Below are positions 53,510 to 60,869 of a DNA stretch of 64,000 bases, one piece after another. A program made the position numbers and the translations under genes. Positions within the stretch are counted from its first letter, which is position 1. Every line of letters starts with the position of its first letter. Origin of the DNA: Claveliimonas bilis (GTDB lineage Bacteria > Bacillota > Clostridia > Lachnospirales > Lachnospiraceae); contig NZ_AP027742.1 of assembly GCF_030296775.1 (NCBI RefSeq), forward strand, positions 992,001-1,056,000, in the 5' to 3' direction. The notes beneath the pieces were generated by a model. The model searched no databases. It was given only the letters and a program-made list of their open reading frames with translations, and had not been told where the DNA came from.

Positions 53510-53980
53510 ATGGACAGTAATAGTTTATCACATACGAGATGGAATTGTAAGTATCATATAGTTTTTGCGCCGAAGTATAGAAGAAAAGTAGCATATGGGA
53601 AAATAAAACAGGATATAGCCAATATCCTAAGTATGTTATGCAAGAGGAAAAGTGTAAAAATTATAGAAGCGGAGATATGTCCAGATCACGTACATATGCT
53701 GGTAGAAATTCCGCCAAGCATGAGTGTATCGTATTTTGTAGGATATCTGAAAGGGAAAAGTACACTTATGATATTTGAGCGGCATGCCAATTTGAAATAT
53801 AAATATGGGAACCGACATTTCTGGTGCAGAGGATACTACGTAGATACGGTAGGGAAAAATGCGAAGAAAATAGAGGAATATATAGCGAACCAGCTACAGG
53901 AAGATTTGGAATACGATCAAATGACATTGAAAGAGTATATAGACCCGTTCACGGGTGAGCCAGTAAAGCAAAACAGATAA
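53510..53980 (+). CDS. tnpA: IS200-type transposase TnpA (Y1)
   Basis: A 156-residue HUH single-strand transposase. The metal-binding pair is in DHVHMLVEIPP (HVH, about 62-64), and the catalytic Tyr lies in the RGYYVDTVGKN block (about 105). Start follows AAAGGAGGTATCCATT. The frame is intact, so the element may be able to move. Short complementary stretches before (53471-53480) and after (54022-54031) the gene could pair in the transcript. Confidence 0.93.
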   Translation: MDSNSLSHTRWNCKYHIVFAPKYRRKVAYGKIKQDIANILSMLCKRKSVKIIEAEICPDHVHMLVEIPPSMSVSYFVGYLKGKSTLMIFERHANLKYKYGNRHFWCRGYYVDTVGKNAKKIEEYIANQLQEDLEYDQMTLKEYIDPFTGEPVKQNR

Positions 53981-53984
53981 GAAG

Positions 53985-54109
53985 AGCCCTTTAGGGCTTA
54001 AGTAAGAAAATGATGTTGCGATTGGCGAACCAAATCGATGAGTCTTTAGACTCCAGTGCCGGTAAAAGACCCTTATAGGGTCAAAGCAAGCCACCGGCTT
54101 AGCCGGTGG
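53985..54109 (+). repeat. Series of four short hairpins after tnpA
   Basis: AGCCCT/AGGGCT (53985-53998), GAGTCT/AGACTC (54040-54053), GACCCT/AGGGTC (54068-54082) and CCACCGGC/GCCGGTGG (54091-54109), each with a 2- to 3-base T/A loop. The last is the transposition end; the others may stop transcription or structure the element's RNA. Confidence 0.75.
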
Positions 54110-54196
54110 TCTTGACTACCAGAATGGAAACAGGCGAAACTATTGGACATGTAAAAAGATGGAAGAGTAGATTGGAATGACGCAGGAGGAAAACCA

Positions 54197-54871
54197 GTGA
54201 GTTTGATTGCAGTAATTGATGATGACGAATATATCGGCAGCATGCTGGAACGGGCGCTTAAGGAGGAGGGGTATCAGGTGATACGTGCCTATTCGGGGAC
54301 AGAAGCCCTTCTTCTTTTTGAGAAAAGAAGTCCGGATCTGGTTCTTTTGGACCTGATGCTGCCGGGTCTTGCGGGAGAGAAGGTGCTGGAAAAGATTCAG
54401 GGAATACCAGTGATCGTTGTCAGCGCAAAAGCAGAAATTGATCATAAAGTGGATCTGCTGCTGGGCGGAGCGGCAGATTATGTGACAAAGCCTTTCGATA
54501 TAAGGGAACTGATGGCAAGGATCGCAGTGCAGCTGCGCGGATCTGGCGGAAGCAAGGGAAGAGGCATTCTTACATTTGAAGAGATTACTATAGATTTAGA
54601 TACTTTCGAAGCATATGTGGGGGAAGCTAAGATCCATCTGACTCCCACAGAATTTGCAGTTTTAAAGCAGCTGATAAAAAACCCGTCTCAGGTTGTGACA
54701 AAAGCAAGGATACTGGATGCCATCAGTGAAGACACGCCGGACTGCACGGAAAGCTCTCTGAAAATCCACATCAGCAATCTTAGAAAGAAACTGAAAAGTG
54801 AATCAGGGAAAGATTATATAGAGTCTGTTTGGGGGATCGGATTTAAAATGCGCCAGGACGCTACTTGCTGA
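54197..54871 (+). CDS. OmpR-family response regulator without adjacent kinase
   Basis: A 224-residue regulator: receiver domain (Asp52 in LLDLMLPG, Lys in VTKPFD) and winged-helix output domain (HLTPTEFAVLKQLIKNPSQVV, ending ESVWGIGFKMRQ). GTG start at 54197 is preceded by AGGAGGAAAACCA. No kinase follows; the next gene runs the other way and overlaps its 3' end by 11 bases. The lone kinase at 59678 is a candidate partner. Confidence 0.92.
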   Translation: MSLIAVIDDDEYIGSMLERALKEEGYQVIRAYSGTEALLLFEKRSPDLVLLDLMLPGLAGEKVLEKIQGIPVIVVSAKAEIDHKVDLLLGGAADYVTKPFDIRELMARIAVQLRGSGGSKGRGILTFEEITIDLDTFEAYVGEAKIHLTPTEFAVLKQLIKNPSQVVTKARILDAISEDTPDCTESSLKIHISNLRKKLKSESGKDYIESVWGIGFKMRQDATC

Positions 54872-55574
54872 CCCGGCGCAGTAAAATAGCGCATATGATA
54901 ACAGCAGCGGCAAAAAGGAAGAGAAGAGGCAGAAATAACTCAAAATGAAAGACCTGTTCTGTCATGCAGCGATATCCCCATGATGCCGGGAAAAATTTTC
55001 CGGCAGTTTCAAGAGAGCCGGGAAGGAGATTTACTGGAAACATAATCCCGGAAAGCATGATAGAAGGCAGGAAAATAAGGATGGAAAACATAGAGGTTTT
55101 TGTCGGATCCTTTACAGCCAGACCGATGATGCTTGCAATGGCAAGGGATGCAGCAGTGAAAACAGCCAGTCCTGCAAGATACAGCCCTGAATTTTCCGGA
55201 ATCCCGGCGTCGAACGCAAGCGGCGCGGCAATGCAGATAATGGCGCTCATGATCCACAGATGAAGAAAAGCGGAAATATTTATTGAGACAATGCCAAGAT
55301 ACAGGGGGACGCCATTGGCCCTGTAAATTTTTTTGACATCACTTCTGTAAATTTCCGCAAGAGAGGGAGGGACGCCGATCAGTGCGCCCATTGTGACGCC
55401 GAATATGGTCATGGACTGGATCAGAGTTTCTTTTGAATCCGGCATGACAGAGGTAAAGATACTGCCCATTACTCCGAAGAATAAAAGAGGAACAATGTAG
55501 CAGGTGATGAGAAGAGTCTTACTACGTATGTCTAATTTCCACTGTAATGCGATTCCGTATAAAAAAGCTTTCAT
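54861..55574 (-). CDS. ABC-2 type transporter permease
   Basis: A 237-residue permease with about six hydrophobic segments (LLITCYIVPLLFFGVMGSIF, MTIFGVTMGALIGVPPSL, LFLPLLFLFAAAVIICAILL). Start 55574 follows AAAGGAGGGATGATCT, three bases after the ATPase gene. Third gene of the MerR-ATPase-permease operon. Substrate unknown; likely drug or peptide export. Confidence 0.88.
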   Translation of the reverse strand: MKAFLYGIALQWKLDIRSKTLLITCYIVPLLFFGVMGSIFTSVMPDSKETLIQSMTIFGVTMGALIGVPPSLAEIYRSDVKKIYRANGVPLYLGIVSINISAFLHLWIMSAIICIAAPLAFDAGIPENSGLYLAGLAVFTAASLAIASIIGLAVKDPTKTSMFSILIFLPSIMLSGIMFPVNLLPGSLETAGKFFPASWGYRCMTEQVFHFELFLPLLFLFAAAVIICAILLRRVSK

Positions 55575-55577
55575 AGA

Positions 55578-56387
55578 TCATCCCTCCTTTGCGATTTTCA
55601 TAAAATGCTGTTCTAAAGAGCCCCGATTCACTTGAATATCCAAGATGGCCTCGCTTTTTTCTCTATGCTTTATAAGCAGTTCAAACAGGGTATTCTCGAT
55701 GGAATCTGACTCATATCTTTCTGTTCCGGCATTTGTCCGGATCGTAATGTTGTAATGTTTCCCCATCCTTTTTTGAAGCTGCTCCACTGTGCCTGTAAAG
55801 GCAATCCTGCCTCCTGATAAAATAGCAATCCGGTCGCATAAGTTTTCTACTTCCGTCATGTCGTGGCTTGCCAGAACGATTGTCTTTCCCATAGCGTTCA
55901 GCTGCCTTATCTGTTGGTGGAGAAGCAATCTGCCTTCCACGTCAAGACCGGCGGTAGGTTCATCAAGAAAGAGAATGTCCGGATCTCTGATAAGGGAAAG
56001 GGCAAGATGAAGCCGTCTTTTTTGTCCGGTTGACAATTGGAAGTATTGCTTTTGAGAAAATTCATAAATACCGAGGGCATGGAGGGTTTCCTCGGGAAGC
56101 GGGGAACGGTTCCATTGGGAGAATAATCGGATGGCCTCCATTGTTTTTATGTGTTCGGGCAAAGAGGAGGACTGGAGCTGGATCCCTGTTCTTCCGATAA
56201 CAGTTATGCTGCCGCTGTCATATTTTTTTAAATCTTCAATGCATTCAAGAGCAGTGGTTTTGCCGGCGCCGTTTACGCCAAGCAGGGCAAAAATTTCACC
56301 TTTTCTCACGTGAAGATCAATGCCTTTTAAGACTTGATGTTCTCCATAAGTTTTTGTCAGAGCGCTTACTTCTATGGCATGTGTCAT
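55578..56387 (-). CDS. ABC transporter ATP-binding protein
   Basis: A 269-residue ATPase of the ABC-2/CcmA type. Walker A GVNGAGKTT (about 37-45), signature LSTGQKRRLHLALSL (about 118-132), Walker B ILFLDEPTAGLD (about 138-149). Start overlaps the MerR stop by four bases, with AGGAGGAAAACCA before it. Partner of the permease at 54861. Confidence 0.92.
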   Translation of the reverse strand: MTHAIEVSALTKTYGEHQVLKGIDLHVRKGEIFALLGVNGAGKTTALECIEDLKKYDSGSITVIGRTGIQLQSSSLPEHIKTMEAIRLFSQWNRSPLPEETLHALGIYEFSQKQYFQLSTGQKRRLHLALSLIRDPDILFLDEPTAGLDVEGRLLLHQQIRQLNAMGKTIVLASHDMTEVENLCDRIAILSGGRIAFTGTVEQLQKRMGKHYNITIRTNAGTERYESDSIENTLFELLIKHREKSEAILDIQVNRGSLEQHFMKIAKEG

Positions 56388-57184
56388 TGGTTTTCCTCCT
56401 GAAACGGATCTGTGCCCAAATTACTGAAATAGACGTTTAAGGCCTGCTCTACATAGGTATTGGCCTGTATCTGCCATTCTTTCCACTGGGGGTCTGCGTT
56501 CTCGAATTGCCCGATTTCCACCAGTTTGGAAAGCATTCCCATATCCTGACCGGTAAATTCTGTTATCATGTCCCAGTAGGTTTTGGCAAATTGCTGTCCC
56601 TCCTCACTGTCGGCAGGGATGCCTGCATTTTGAAGCTGTATTGCTTCGTTTTGGAGTTTGAGGAATCTCTCCATGAACGCCTTTCCGCTTTCTTTGTCAA
56701 AGCGGCCGCGGATATGATCAAGGGTCTGGTCATCAAAGTGTTTGATCAGCCAGTAAAAATCATTTTTCATCTGCAAATTTACAATAATGTCCGCATATTT
56801 TTTGAAATTGACAGTCTGCATCTGAAGGACCTCTTCCCTCAAGGCTTCCAGTTCTTTCAGAGATTGGGAGAGATTTTCGATTTTCTGGCGGACGGCGTCT
56901 GCCTGTGCTGCAAGGATACTGGCCACTTCAGCCGGAGTGTCGAGGGGAGAAAGTCGGTTCTTAATATCGTCCAGGGAGAATCCCAAATGCTTGAAAGATA
57001 AAATCTGATGGAGTTTTATAATGTCTTTGTCAGTATACAGCCGGCGGCCGCCTTCGCTTACTGCAGAGGGGCGCAGCAGGCCCTCCCGGTCGTAATGCTG
57101 CAGTGTCCGCACAGTGACATCCATCTTTTTTGCCACTTCTCCCACAGTCATATATCCTTTTGGTATCGCTCTGTGTTTTTCCAT
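56384..57184 (-). CDS. MerR-family activator (TipAS-like C-terminus)
   Basis: A 266-residue regulator. The N-terminal MerR winged helix is clear (MTVGEVAKKMDVTVRTLQHYDREGLL in parts, then RLYTDKDIIKLHQI), followed by a dimer coiled coil and a ~130-residue C-terminal domain of the TipA ligand-binding kind. Such proteins bind drugs and untwist promoters. Start 57184 follows CAGGAGGTGACAGCACT. Its own promoter holds a 21-bp palindrome, so it most likely controls its own operon. Confidence 0.92.
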   Translation of the reverse strand: MEKHRAIPKGYMTVGEVAKKMDVTVRTLQHYDREGLLRPSAVSEGGRRLYTDKDIIKLHQILSFKHLGFSLDDIKNRLSPLDTPAEVASILAAQADAVRQKIENLSQSLKELEALREEVLQMQTVNFKKYADIIVNLQMKNDFYWLIKHFDDQTLDHIRGRFDKESGKAFMERFLKLQNEAIQLQNAGIPADSEEGQQFAKTYWDMITEFTGQDMGMLSKLVEIGQFENADPQWKEWQIQANTYVEQALNVYFSNLGTDPFQEENQ

Positions 57185-57206
57185 AGTGCTGTCACCTCCT
57201 GACTAT

Positions 57207-57237
57207 AGTATATCTTATGACGCAGCGTCATAAGCAA
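57207..57237 (-). promoter_or_regulatory. MerR-type promoter with 19-bp spacer and 21-bp operator
   Basis: On the minus strand: TTGCTT (complement of 57232-57237), a 19-bp spacer, TATACT (complement of 57207-57212). A perfect palindrome CTTATGACGC-A-GCGTCATAAG (57214-57234) fills the spacer, the hallmark of MerR-activated promoters. Confidence 0.85.
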
Positions 57238-57367
57238 GGGATTTTTGGAAAATTTAGAAGAGGATATGCTTCTTTTGCAGCGGCGGTTCATAGAATATTA
57301 TGAGAAGGCATCAGACCGATGAAATGCTGCCGGTTCTGAAAGTGCCAATGGAAAATTGGGGGATAAT

Positions 57368-57661
57368 ATGGACCAGATATTAAACTATGTAAAACCGGAG
57401 CTGCTTATTGTAGCGGTGGTATTGTATTTTATCGGCGCAGGATTAAAGAAAGCGCAGACCTTTAAAGATAAGTACATCCCTTTGATCCTGGGAGTGATCG
57501 GGATCGTGCTGTGCGCTATCTGGGTGCTGGGCACCTGTCCGACAGAAGATAAGCAGGACATAGCAATGGCGGTGTTTACAGCGGTTGTCCAGGGAATCCT
57601 GGTGGCCGGACTGTCTACTTATGTCGATCAGGTTGTAAAGCAAGTCGGAAAAAGAGAATGA
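57368..57661 (+). CDS. Holin-like small membrane protein (phage holin family)
   Basis: A 97-residue protein with three hydrophobic segments (about 11-28, 38-58, 67-85). The pattern LNYVKPELLIVAVVLYFIGAGLKK and ILGVIGIVLCAIWVLG fits the phage_holin_5_2 (BhlA-unrelated, Clostridium-type) family. ATG 57368 follows GGGGGATAAT. No other phage gene is near, so it is an isolated gene. Confidence 0.8.
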   Translation: MDQILNYVKPELLIVAVVLYFIGAGLKKAQTFKDKYIPLILGVIGIVLCAIWVLGTCPTEDKQDIAMAVFTAVVQGILVAGLSTYVDQVVKQVGKRE

Positions 57662-57694
57662 TGCAGAGAAAATAAAAACTGAGAAAAAATTTTT

Positions 57695-57748
57695 CTTAAC
57701 TGCTTCTTAACTGTTTTATTAACCGGATGTTTAAGAACAGTATGCTAT
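57695..57748 (+). promoter_or_regulatory. Direct repeats before ABC/kinase operon
   Basis: CTTAACTG at 57695-57702 and 57706-57713 (11-bp period), a third weaker TTATTAAC, and the inverted TTAAGAACAG at 57731-57740, ahead of a TATTAT -10 (near 57743-57748). A typical OmpR-type regulator site; candidate regulator at 54197. Confidence 0.5.
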
Positions 57749-57804
57749 TATCATGTTAGAAACTTGAAAGAAGTTAGGAAGTTTCTGAAATGACAGATGA
57801 CACT

Positions 57805-57852
57805 GATGTACAAGGAGTGGGATATTCCAAAATGCTGTGTTCTTTGTACATC
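57805..57852 (+). promoter_or_regulatory. Leader inverted repeat
   Basis: GATGTACAAGGA (57805-57816) pairs with TCTTTGTACATC (57841-57852): 12 bp with one G-U. It lies in the leader just before the ribosome site of the ABC gene. Confidence 0.4.
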
Positions 57853-57876
57853 GGTGCAGAGCAAGGAGGCATGAAG

Positions 57877-58791
57877 ATGGAATATGTACTGACAACAGAG
57901 AATCTGACAAAGCAGTACCGGAATTTTAAGGCGTTGAGCGGTCTTTCCATGCATGTGGAGAAAGGAGCGATCTACGGATTTGTGGGAAGAAACGGAGCGG
58001 GAAAAACGACGTTGATCCGCCTGATCTGCGGTCTGCAGACCCCTACGTCGGGAAGTTATACTCTGTATGGGCAAAAGAACACTCAAGGGAATATGGAAAA
58101 GATAAGAAGGCGCATCGGAGCAGTAGTGGAAACGCCCTCAATTTATCTGAATATGACAGCCACGGACAATCTGAAAGAGCAGTACCGTGTGCTGGGACGC
58201 CCTTCCTTTGAAGGGGTAGAAGAACTTTTGGAACTGGTAGGGCTTGAAAATACAGGGAAGAAAAAAGCGAAGAATTTTTCTCTTGGTATGAAGCAGCGCC
58301 TTGGGATTGCGGTGGCTCTTGCGGGAGATCCGGACTTCCTGGTGCTGGACGAGCCGGTAAACGGGCTGGATCCCCAGGGAATTATAGAGATCAGAGAGCT
58401 GATCTTAAAGCTGAACCGGGAACGGAAAATTACCTTCCTCATCTCCAGTCATATTTTGGACGAGTTATCCCGTCTTGCCACTCATTACGGCTTTATTGAC
58501 AGTGGAAGGATCGTGCGGGAGGTCAGTGCGAAAGAACTGGAAGAGGCAAGCCGGAGGGGGATGCACCTGGAAGTGACAGATCTGTCTGCCCTTGTCCGGG
58601 TTTTGGAGGCAAGAGGTATGGAGTATGCGGTTACATCCGCTTTCGGAGCAGATGTGTTTGGAAGCTGGGATGTGACAGAGTTGGTTCTTGCTCTGGAAAA
58701 AGAAGGATGCAAGATAAAGCAGATGGCAGAAAAGGATGAAAGCCTGGAGAGTTATTACATCAACCTGATGGGAGGTGAGAGCCATGCGTAG
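57877..58791 (+). CDS. ABC transporter ATP-binding protein (BcrA-type)
   Basis: A 304-residue ATPase. Walker A GRNGAGKTT (about 38-46), signature FSLGMKQRLGIAVAL (about 132-146), Walker B FLVLDEPVNGLDP (about 152-164), and ETPSIYLNMTATDNL, the bacitracin-exporter block. ATG 57877 lies 7 bases after AAGGAGG; ATG 57871 is too close and an in-frame ATG at 57790 has only a weak ribosome site. Overlaps the permease gene by eight bases. Confidence 0.92.
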   Translation: MEYVLTTENLTKQYRNFKALSGLSMHVEKGAIYGFVGRNGAGKTTLIRLICGLQTPTSGSYTLYGQKNTQGNMEKIRRRIGAVVETPSIYLNMTATDNLKEQYRVLGRPSFEGVEELLELVGLENTGKKKAKNFSLGMKQRLGIAVALAGDPDFLVLDEPVNGLDPQGIIEIRELILKLNRERKITFLISSHILDELSRLATHYGFIDSGRIVREVSAKELEEASRRGMHLEVTDLSALVRVLEARGMEYAVTSAFGADVFGSWDVTELVLALEKEGCKIKQMAEKDESLESYYINLMGGESHA

Positions 58792-59620
58792 ACTGCTGCG
58801 TGCAAATTTTGCAAGACTTTGGAAGGATCGGGTGTTATGGATCACGACAGCGGTGGTGTGTCTGTTTGGGGTGATCGTCTGTATCAGTCAATACAATGCG
58901 ATGATAAACTATGATGTGGATATGTCGGGGGAATTTCCGAGGATCTTTTTAAACTCCTACCTGATGCTGCCTATGGCGCTGGCGGCATTCACCAACCTGT
59001 TCCTGGGAACAGAGTACAGCGACGGCACCATAAGAAATAAGCTGGTAACAGGATGTACAAGGAATGATATCTATCTGTCCGGCTATGTGACTTGTGCGGC
59101 GGCGGGGATTTTTATGCAGGCCTGCTATTCCCTTGTTGTAAGTGTGATCGCAATCCCAATGTTTGGATTTAAGGCGGAATTTTTAAAGATCATGGGGATT
59201 GGTTCCTGTGTGGGCGCGCTCCTGATCTGCAGTGAGGTGGCTATGTATACCTGCGTTTCCATGCTCTGCCAGAACAAGGCGGCAGTGGCGGTGCTCTGCC
59301 AGGTGGGAACCTTTGCTCTTCTTATGCTTGGAAGCTATCTTGCCAATATGCTGACGATGCCGGAATTTTACGATGCGGCGAAGAAGATGGCTGATGGAAC
59401 CATTGTGATGGAACAGGTGAGAAACGAGCGGTATCTCACTGGAAGCGCAAGGCAGTGGTATCAGTTCTGGCTTGATTTTATCCCCCAGGGTCAGGGCTAC
59501 ACCATAGGAGGGGGAATGGGGACAGACCATCCGGCTCTGCTTGGAGTGTATTCTCTGATCGTCATAGCGGGAGCCAATCTGGCAGGATTGCTAGGCTTTC
59601 GCAGAAAAGATCTGAAATAA
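58784..59620 (+). CDS. ABC transporter permease
   Basis: A 278-residue ABC-2-like permease with six hydrophobic segments (ITTAVVCLFGVIVCISQY, LMLPMALAAFTNLFLGTEYSDGTIRNKL and others). The TEYSDGTIRNKLV block is typical of BcrB-like subunits. ATG 58784 follows GGAGGTGAGAGCC. It pairs with the ATPase at 57877; the kinase gene follows. Confidence 0.9.
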   Translation: MRRLLRANFARLWKDRVLWITTAVVCLFGVIVCISQYNAMINYDVDMSGEFPRIFLNSYLMLPMALAAFTNLFLGTEYSDGTIRNKLVTGCTRNDIYLSGYVTCAAAGIFMQACYSLVVSVIAIPMFGFKAEFLKIMGIGSCVGALLICSEVAMYTCVSMLCQNKAAVAVLCQVGTFALLMLGSYLANMLTMPEFYDAAKKMADGTIVMEQVRNERYLTGSARQWYQFWLDFIPQGQGYTIGGGMGTDHPALLGVYSLIVIAGANLAGLLGFRRKDLK

Positions 59621-59677
59621 AATGCACGGACTGTGGACAAGAGTATCGGTACAGGACGGCGCTTTGGAGGAAAGAAA

Positions 59678-60586
59678 ATGATGTTAGTTGGCAGTATCTG
59701 CATTGTGCTGATCTGTATCTGTGCAGCACTTGGAATCAAAATTTTTCTTATGCGTAAGGCGGCGGATGAAATCCGCTGCCAGATGAAAGAAAGGCTGACA
59801 GAAGACACAAATGTGGGAATAGATATCAGCAGCGGCGATAAAAAAATGCGTGCTCTGGCGGAAGATCTTGACCGCCAGGTGAAATATTTACGAAAGGAGA
59901 GGCTGCGCTATGAGTTGGGAGATACGGAACTGAAAACTGCCGTTACCAATATTTCCCACGATCTTCGCACACCCCTGACAGCTTTGAGCGGATATATGCA
60001 GTTCCTGGACCGGGAAGAAGTATCGCCGGAAGTCAGAGAAGCGCTTGATATTATGAAAAATCGGATCAGGGCAATGACGAAGCTGACAGAAGAGCTGTTT
60101 CAGTACTCGGTGATCGTTTCTGCTGAAAAATATCAGGAGAGGGAGAAAGTAGACATCGGAGAAGTGCTGGCTGAAAGCCTGGCGGGATTTTATGCAGTCT
60201 TAAAGGAAAAAGAGATAGAACCTTTCATAAGCATGCCGGAAGAAGCGGTCGTTAAGATAGCCAACCGGGATGCCCTTCTTCGTGTTTTCGGGAATATTAT
60301 CAATAATGCAGTAAAATACAGCGACGGAGATCTTCGGATCGTCCTGCACAAGGACGGGAACCTGCAATTTGCAAATCATGCTTCAAAGCTTGATGAAGTG
60401 GAGGCGGGCAAGCTGTTTGAGCGGTTTTATACGGTGGAAAACGGCCGGGAATCCACCGGCCTTGGTCTTTCCATTGCAAAAACATTGTGCGAGCGTATGG
60501 GGATTTCCATTCATGCCAAAAAAGAAAAGGAATGGTTTATCATAGAAATGGAGTGGCGTATATTTGGGTTGAAAACCGGGGAATAA
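59678..60586 (+). CDS. Sensor histidine kinase without adjacent regulator
   Basis: A 302-residue kinase with one or two N-terminal membrane segments (about 4-25) and little external sequence. H-box NISHDLRTPLTALSGYMQFL (His94), N-box NIINNAVKYS and G-box GLGLSIA. No regulator gene lies beside it; the ABC genes come just before it. ATG 59678 follows GGAGGAAAGAAA. The regulator at 54197 could be its partner. Confidence 0.9.
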   Translation: MMLVGSICIVLICICAALGIKIFLMRKAADEIRCQMKERLTEDTNVGIDISSGDKKMRALAEDLDRQVKYLRKERLRYELGDTELKTAVTNISHDLRTPLTALSGYMQFLDREEVSPEVREALDIMKNRIRAMTKLTEELFQYSVIVSAEKYQEREKVDIGEVLAESLAGFYAVLKEKEIEPFISMPEEAVVKIANRDALLRVFGNIINNAVKYSDGDLRIVLHKDGNLQFANHASKLDEVEAGKLFERFYTVENGRESTGLGLSIAKTLCERMGISIHAKKEKEWFIIEMEWRIFGLKTGE

Positions 60587-60597
60587 TAGAGTATAAT
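60569..60597 (+). promoter_or_regulatory. Promoter of the structured RNA
   Basis: TTGAAA (60569-60574), 17-bp spacer, TATAAT (60592-60597), overlapping the end of the kinase gene. The start would be near 60604. Confidence 0.75.
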
Positions 60598-60603
60598 ATC
60601 TTT

Positions 60604-60790
60604 TAGGAAACCTGGGATGCACGATAATTCCTGTAATTTTGAACCTACAAAACTTTAAACGGGACTCTTATTATCTCTGTAATATGTCATGCCCCCATTT
60701 TAGGAGGGGAAGGCAGAAAAGCAGATGCGGACACCCACCTGGCTGCGGCTAGGAGTCAAAATACAGGAACCGGCATTTTGGGGATGTACA
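60604..60790 (+). ncRNA. ssrS: Probable 6S RNA
   Basis: About 190 bases with no open frame, a strong promoter before it and a terminator after it. A closing stem (60628-60642 with 60756-60769) encloses a large open region and inner hairpins, including TGCC..GGCA with CCC..GGG (60690-60715). Length, long rod shape and central bubble fit 6S RNA, which binds RNA polymerase and dampens transcription in stationary phase. The primary sequence is only loosely conserved in this family, so another structured RNA is possible. Confidence 0.6.
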
Positions 60791-60800
60791 AAAGATAAAG

Positions 60801-60830
60801 GGCAGCAGCGCATATGCGGCTGCCTTTTTT
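60801..60830 (+). terminator. Terminator of the structured RNA
   Basis: GGCAGC pairs with GCTGCC around an inner palindrome CGCATATGCG, then TTTTTT (60825-60830). Confidence 0.92.
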
Positions 60831-60869
60831 CATACATTTAGAGAAAAGAAACGGACAAGAGGGAACAGA

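Larger units (their letters stand above)
53390..54118 (+). mobile_element. IS200/IS605-family element (IS200-like, tnpA only)
   Basis: About 0.73 kb. A left-end hairpin CCACTTGC-TAT-GCAAGTGG (53403-53421) and a right-end hairpin CCACCGGC-TTA-GCCGGTGG (54091-54109) flank one transposase gene. There are no inverted ends and no target duplication, as expected for this family. No TnpB gene. Borders are estimates. Confidence 0.75.

Noticed and set aside
53985-54109. Possible CRISPR-like or REP array
   Set aside because: The hairpins have different sequences and irregular spacing, and fit the 3' region of an IS200-type element.
57368-57661. Prophage remnant suggested by the holin-like gene
   Set aside because: No other phage gene, integrase or attachment site is near; single holin-like genes occur in many Firmicutes.
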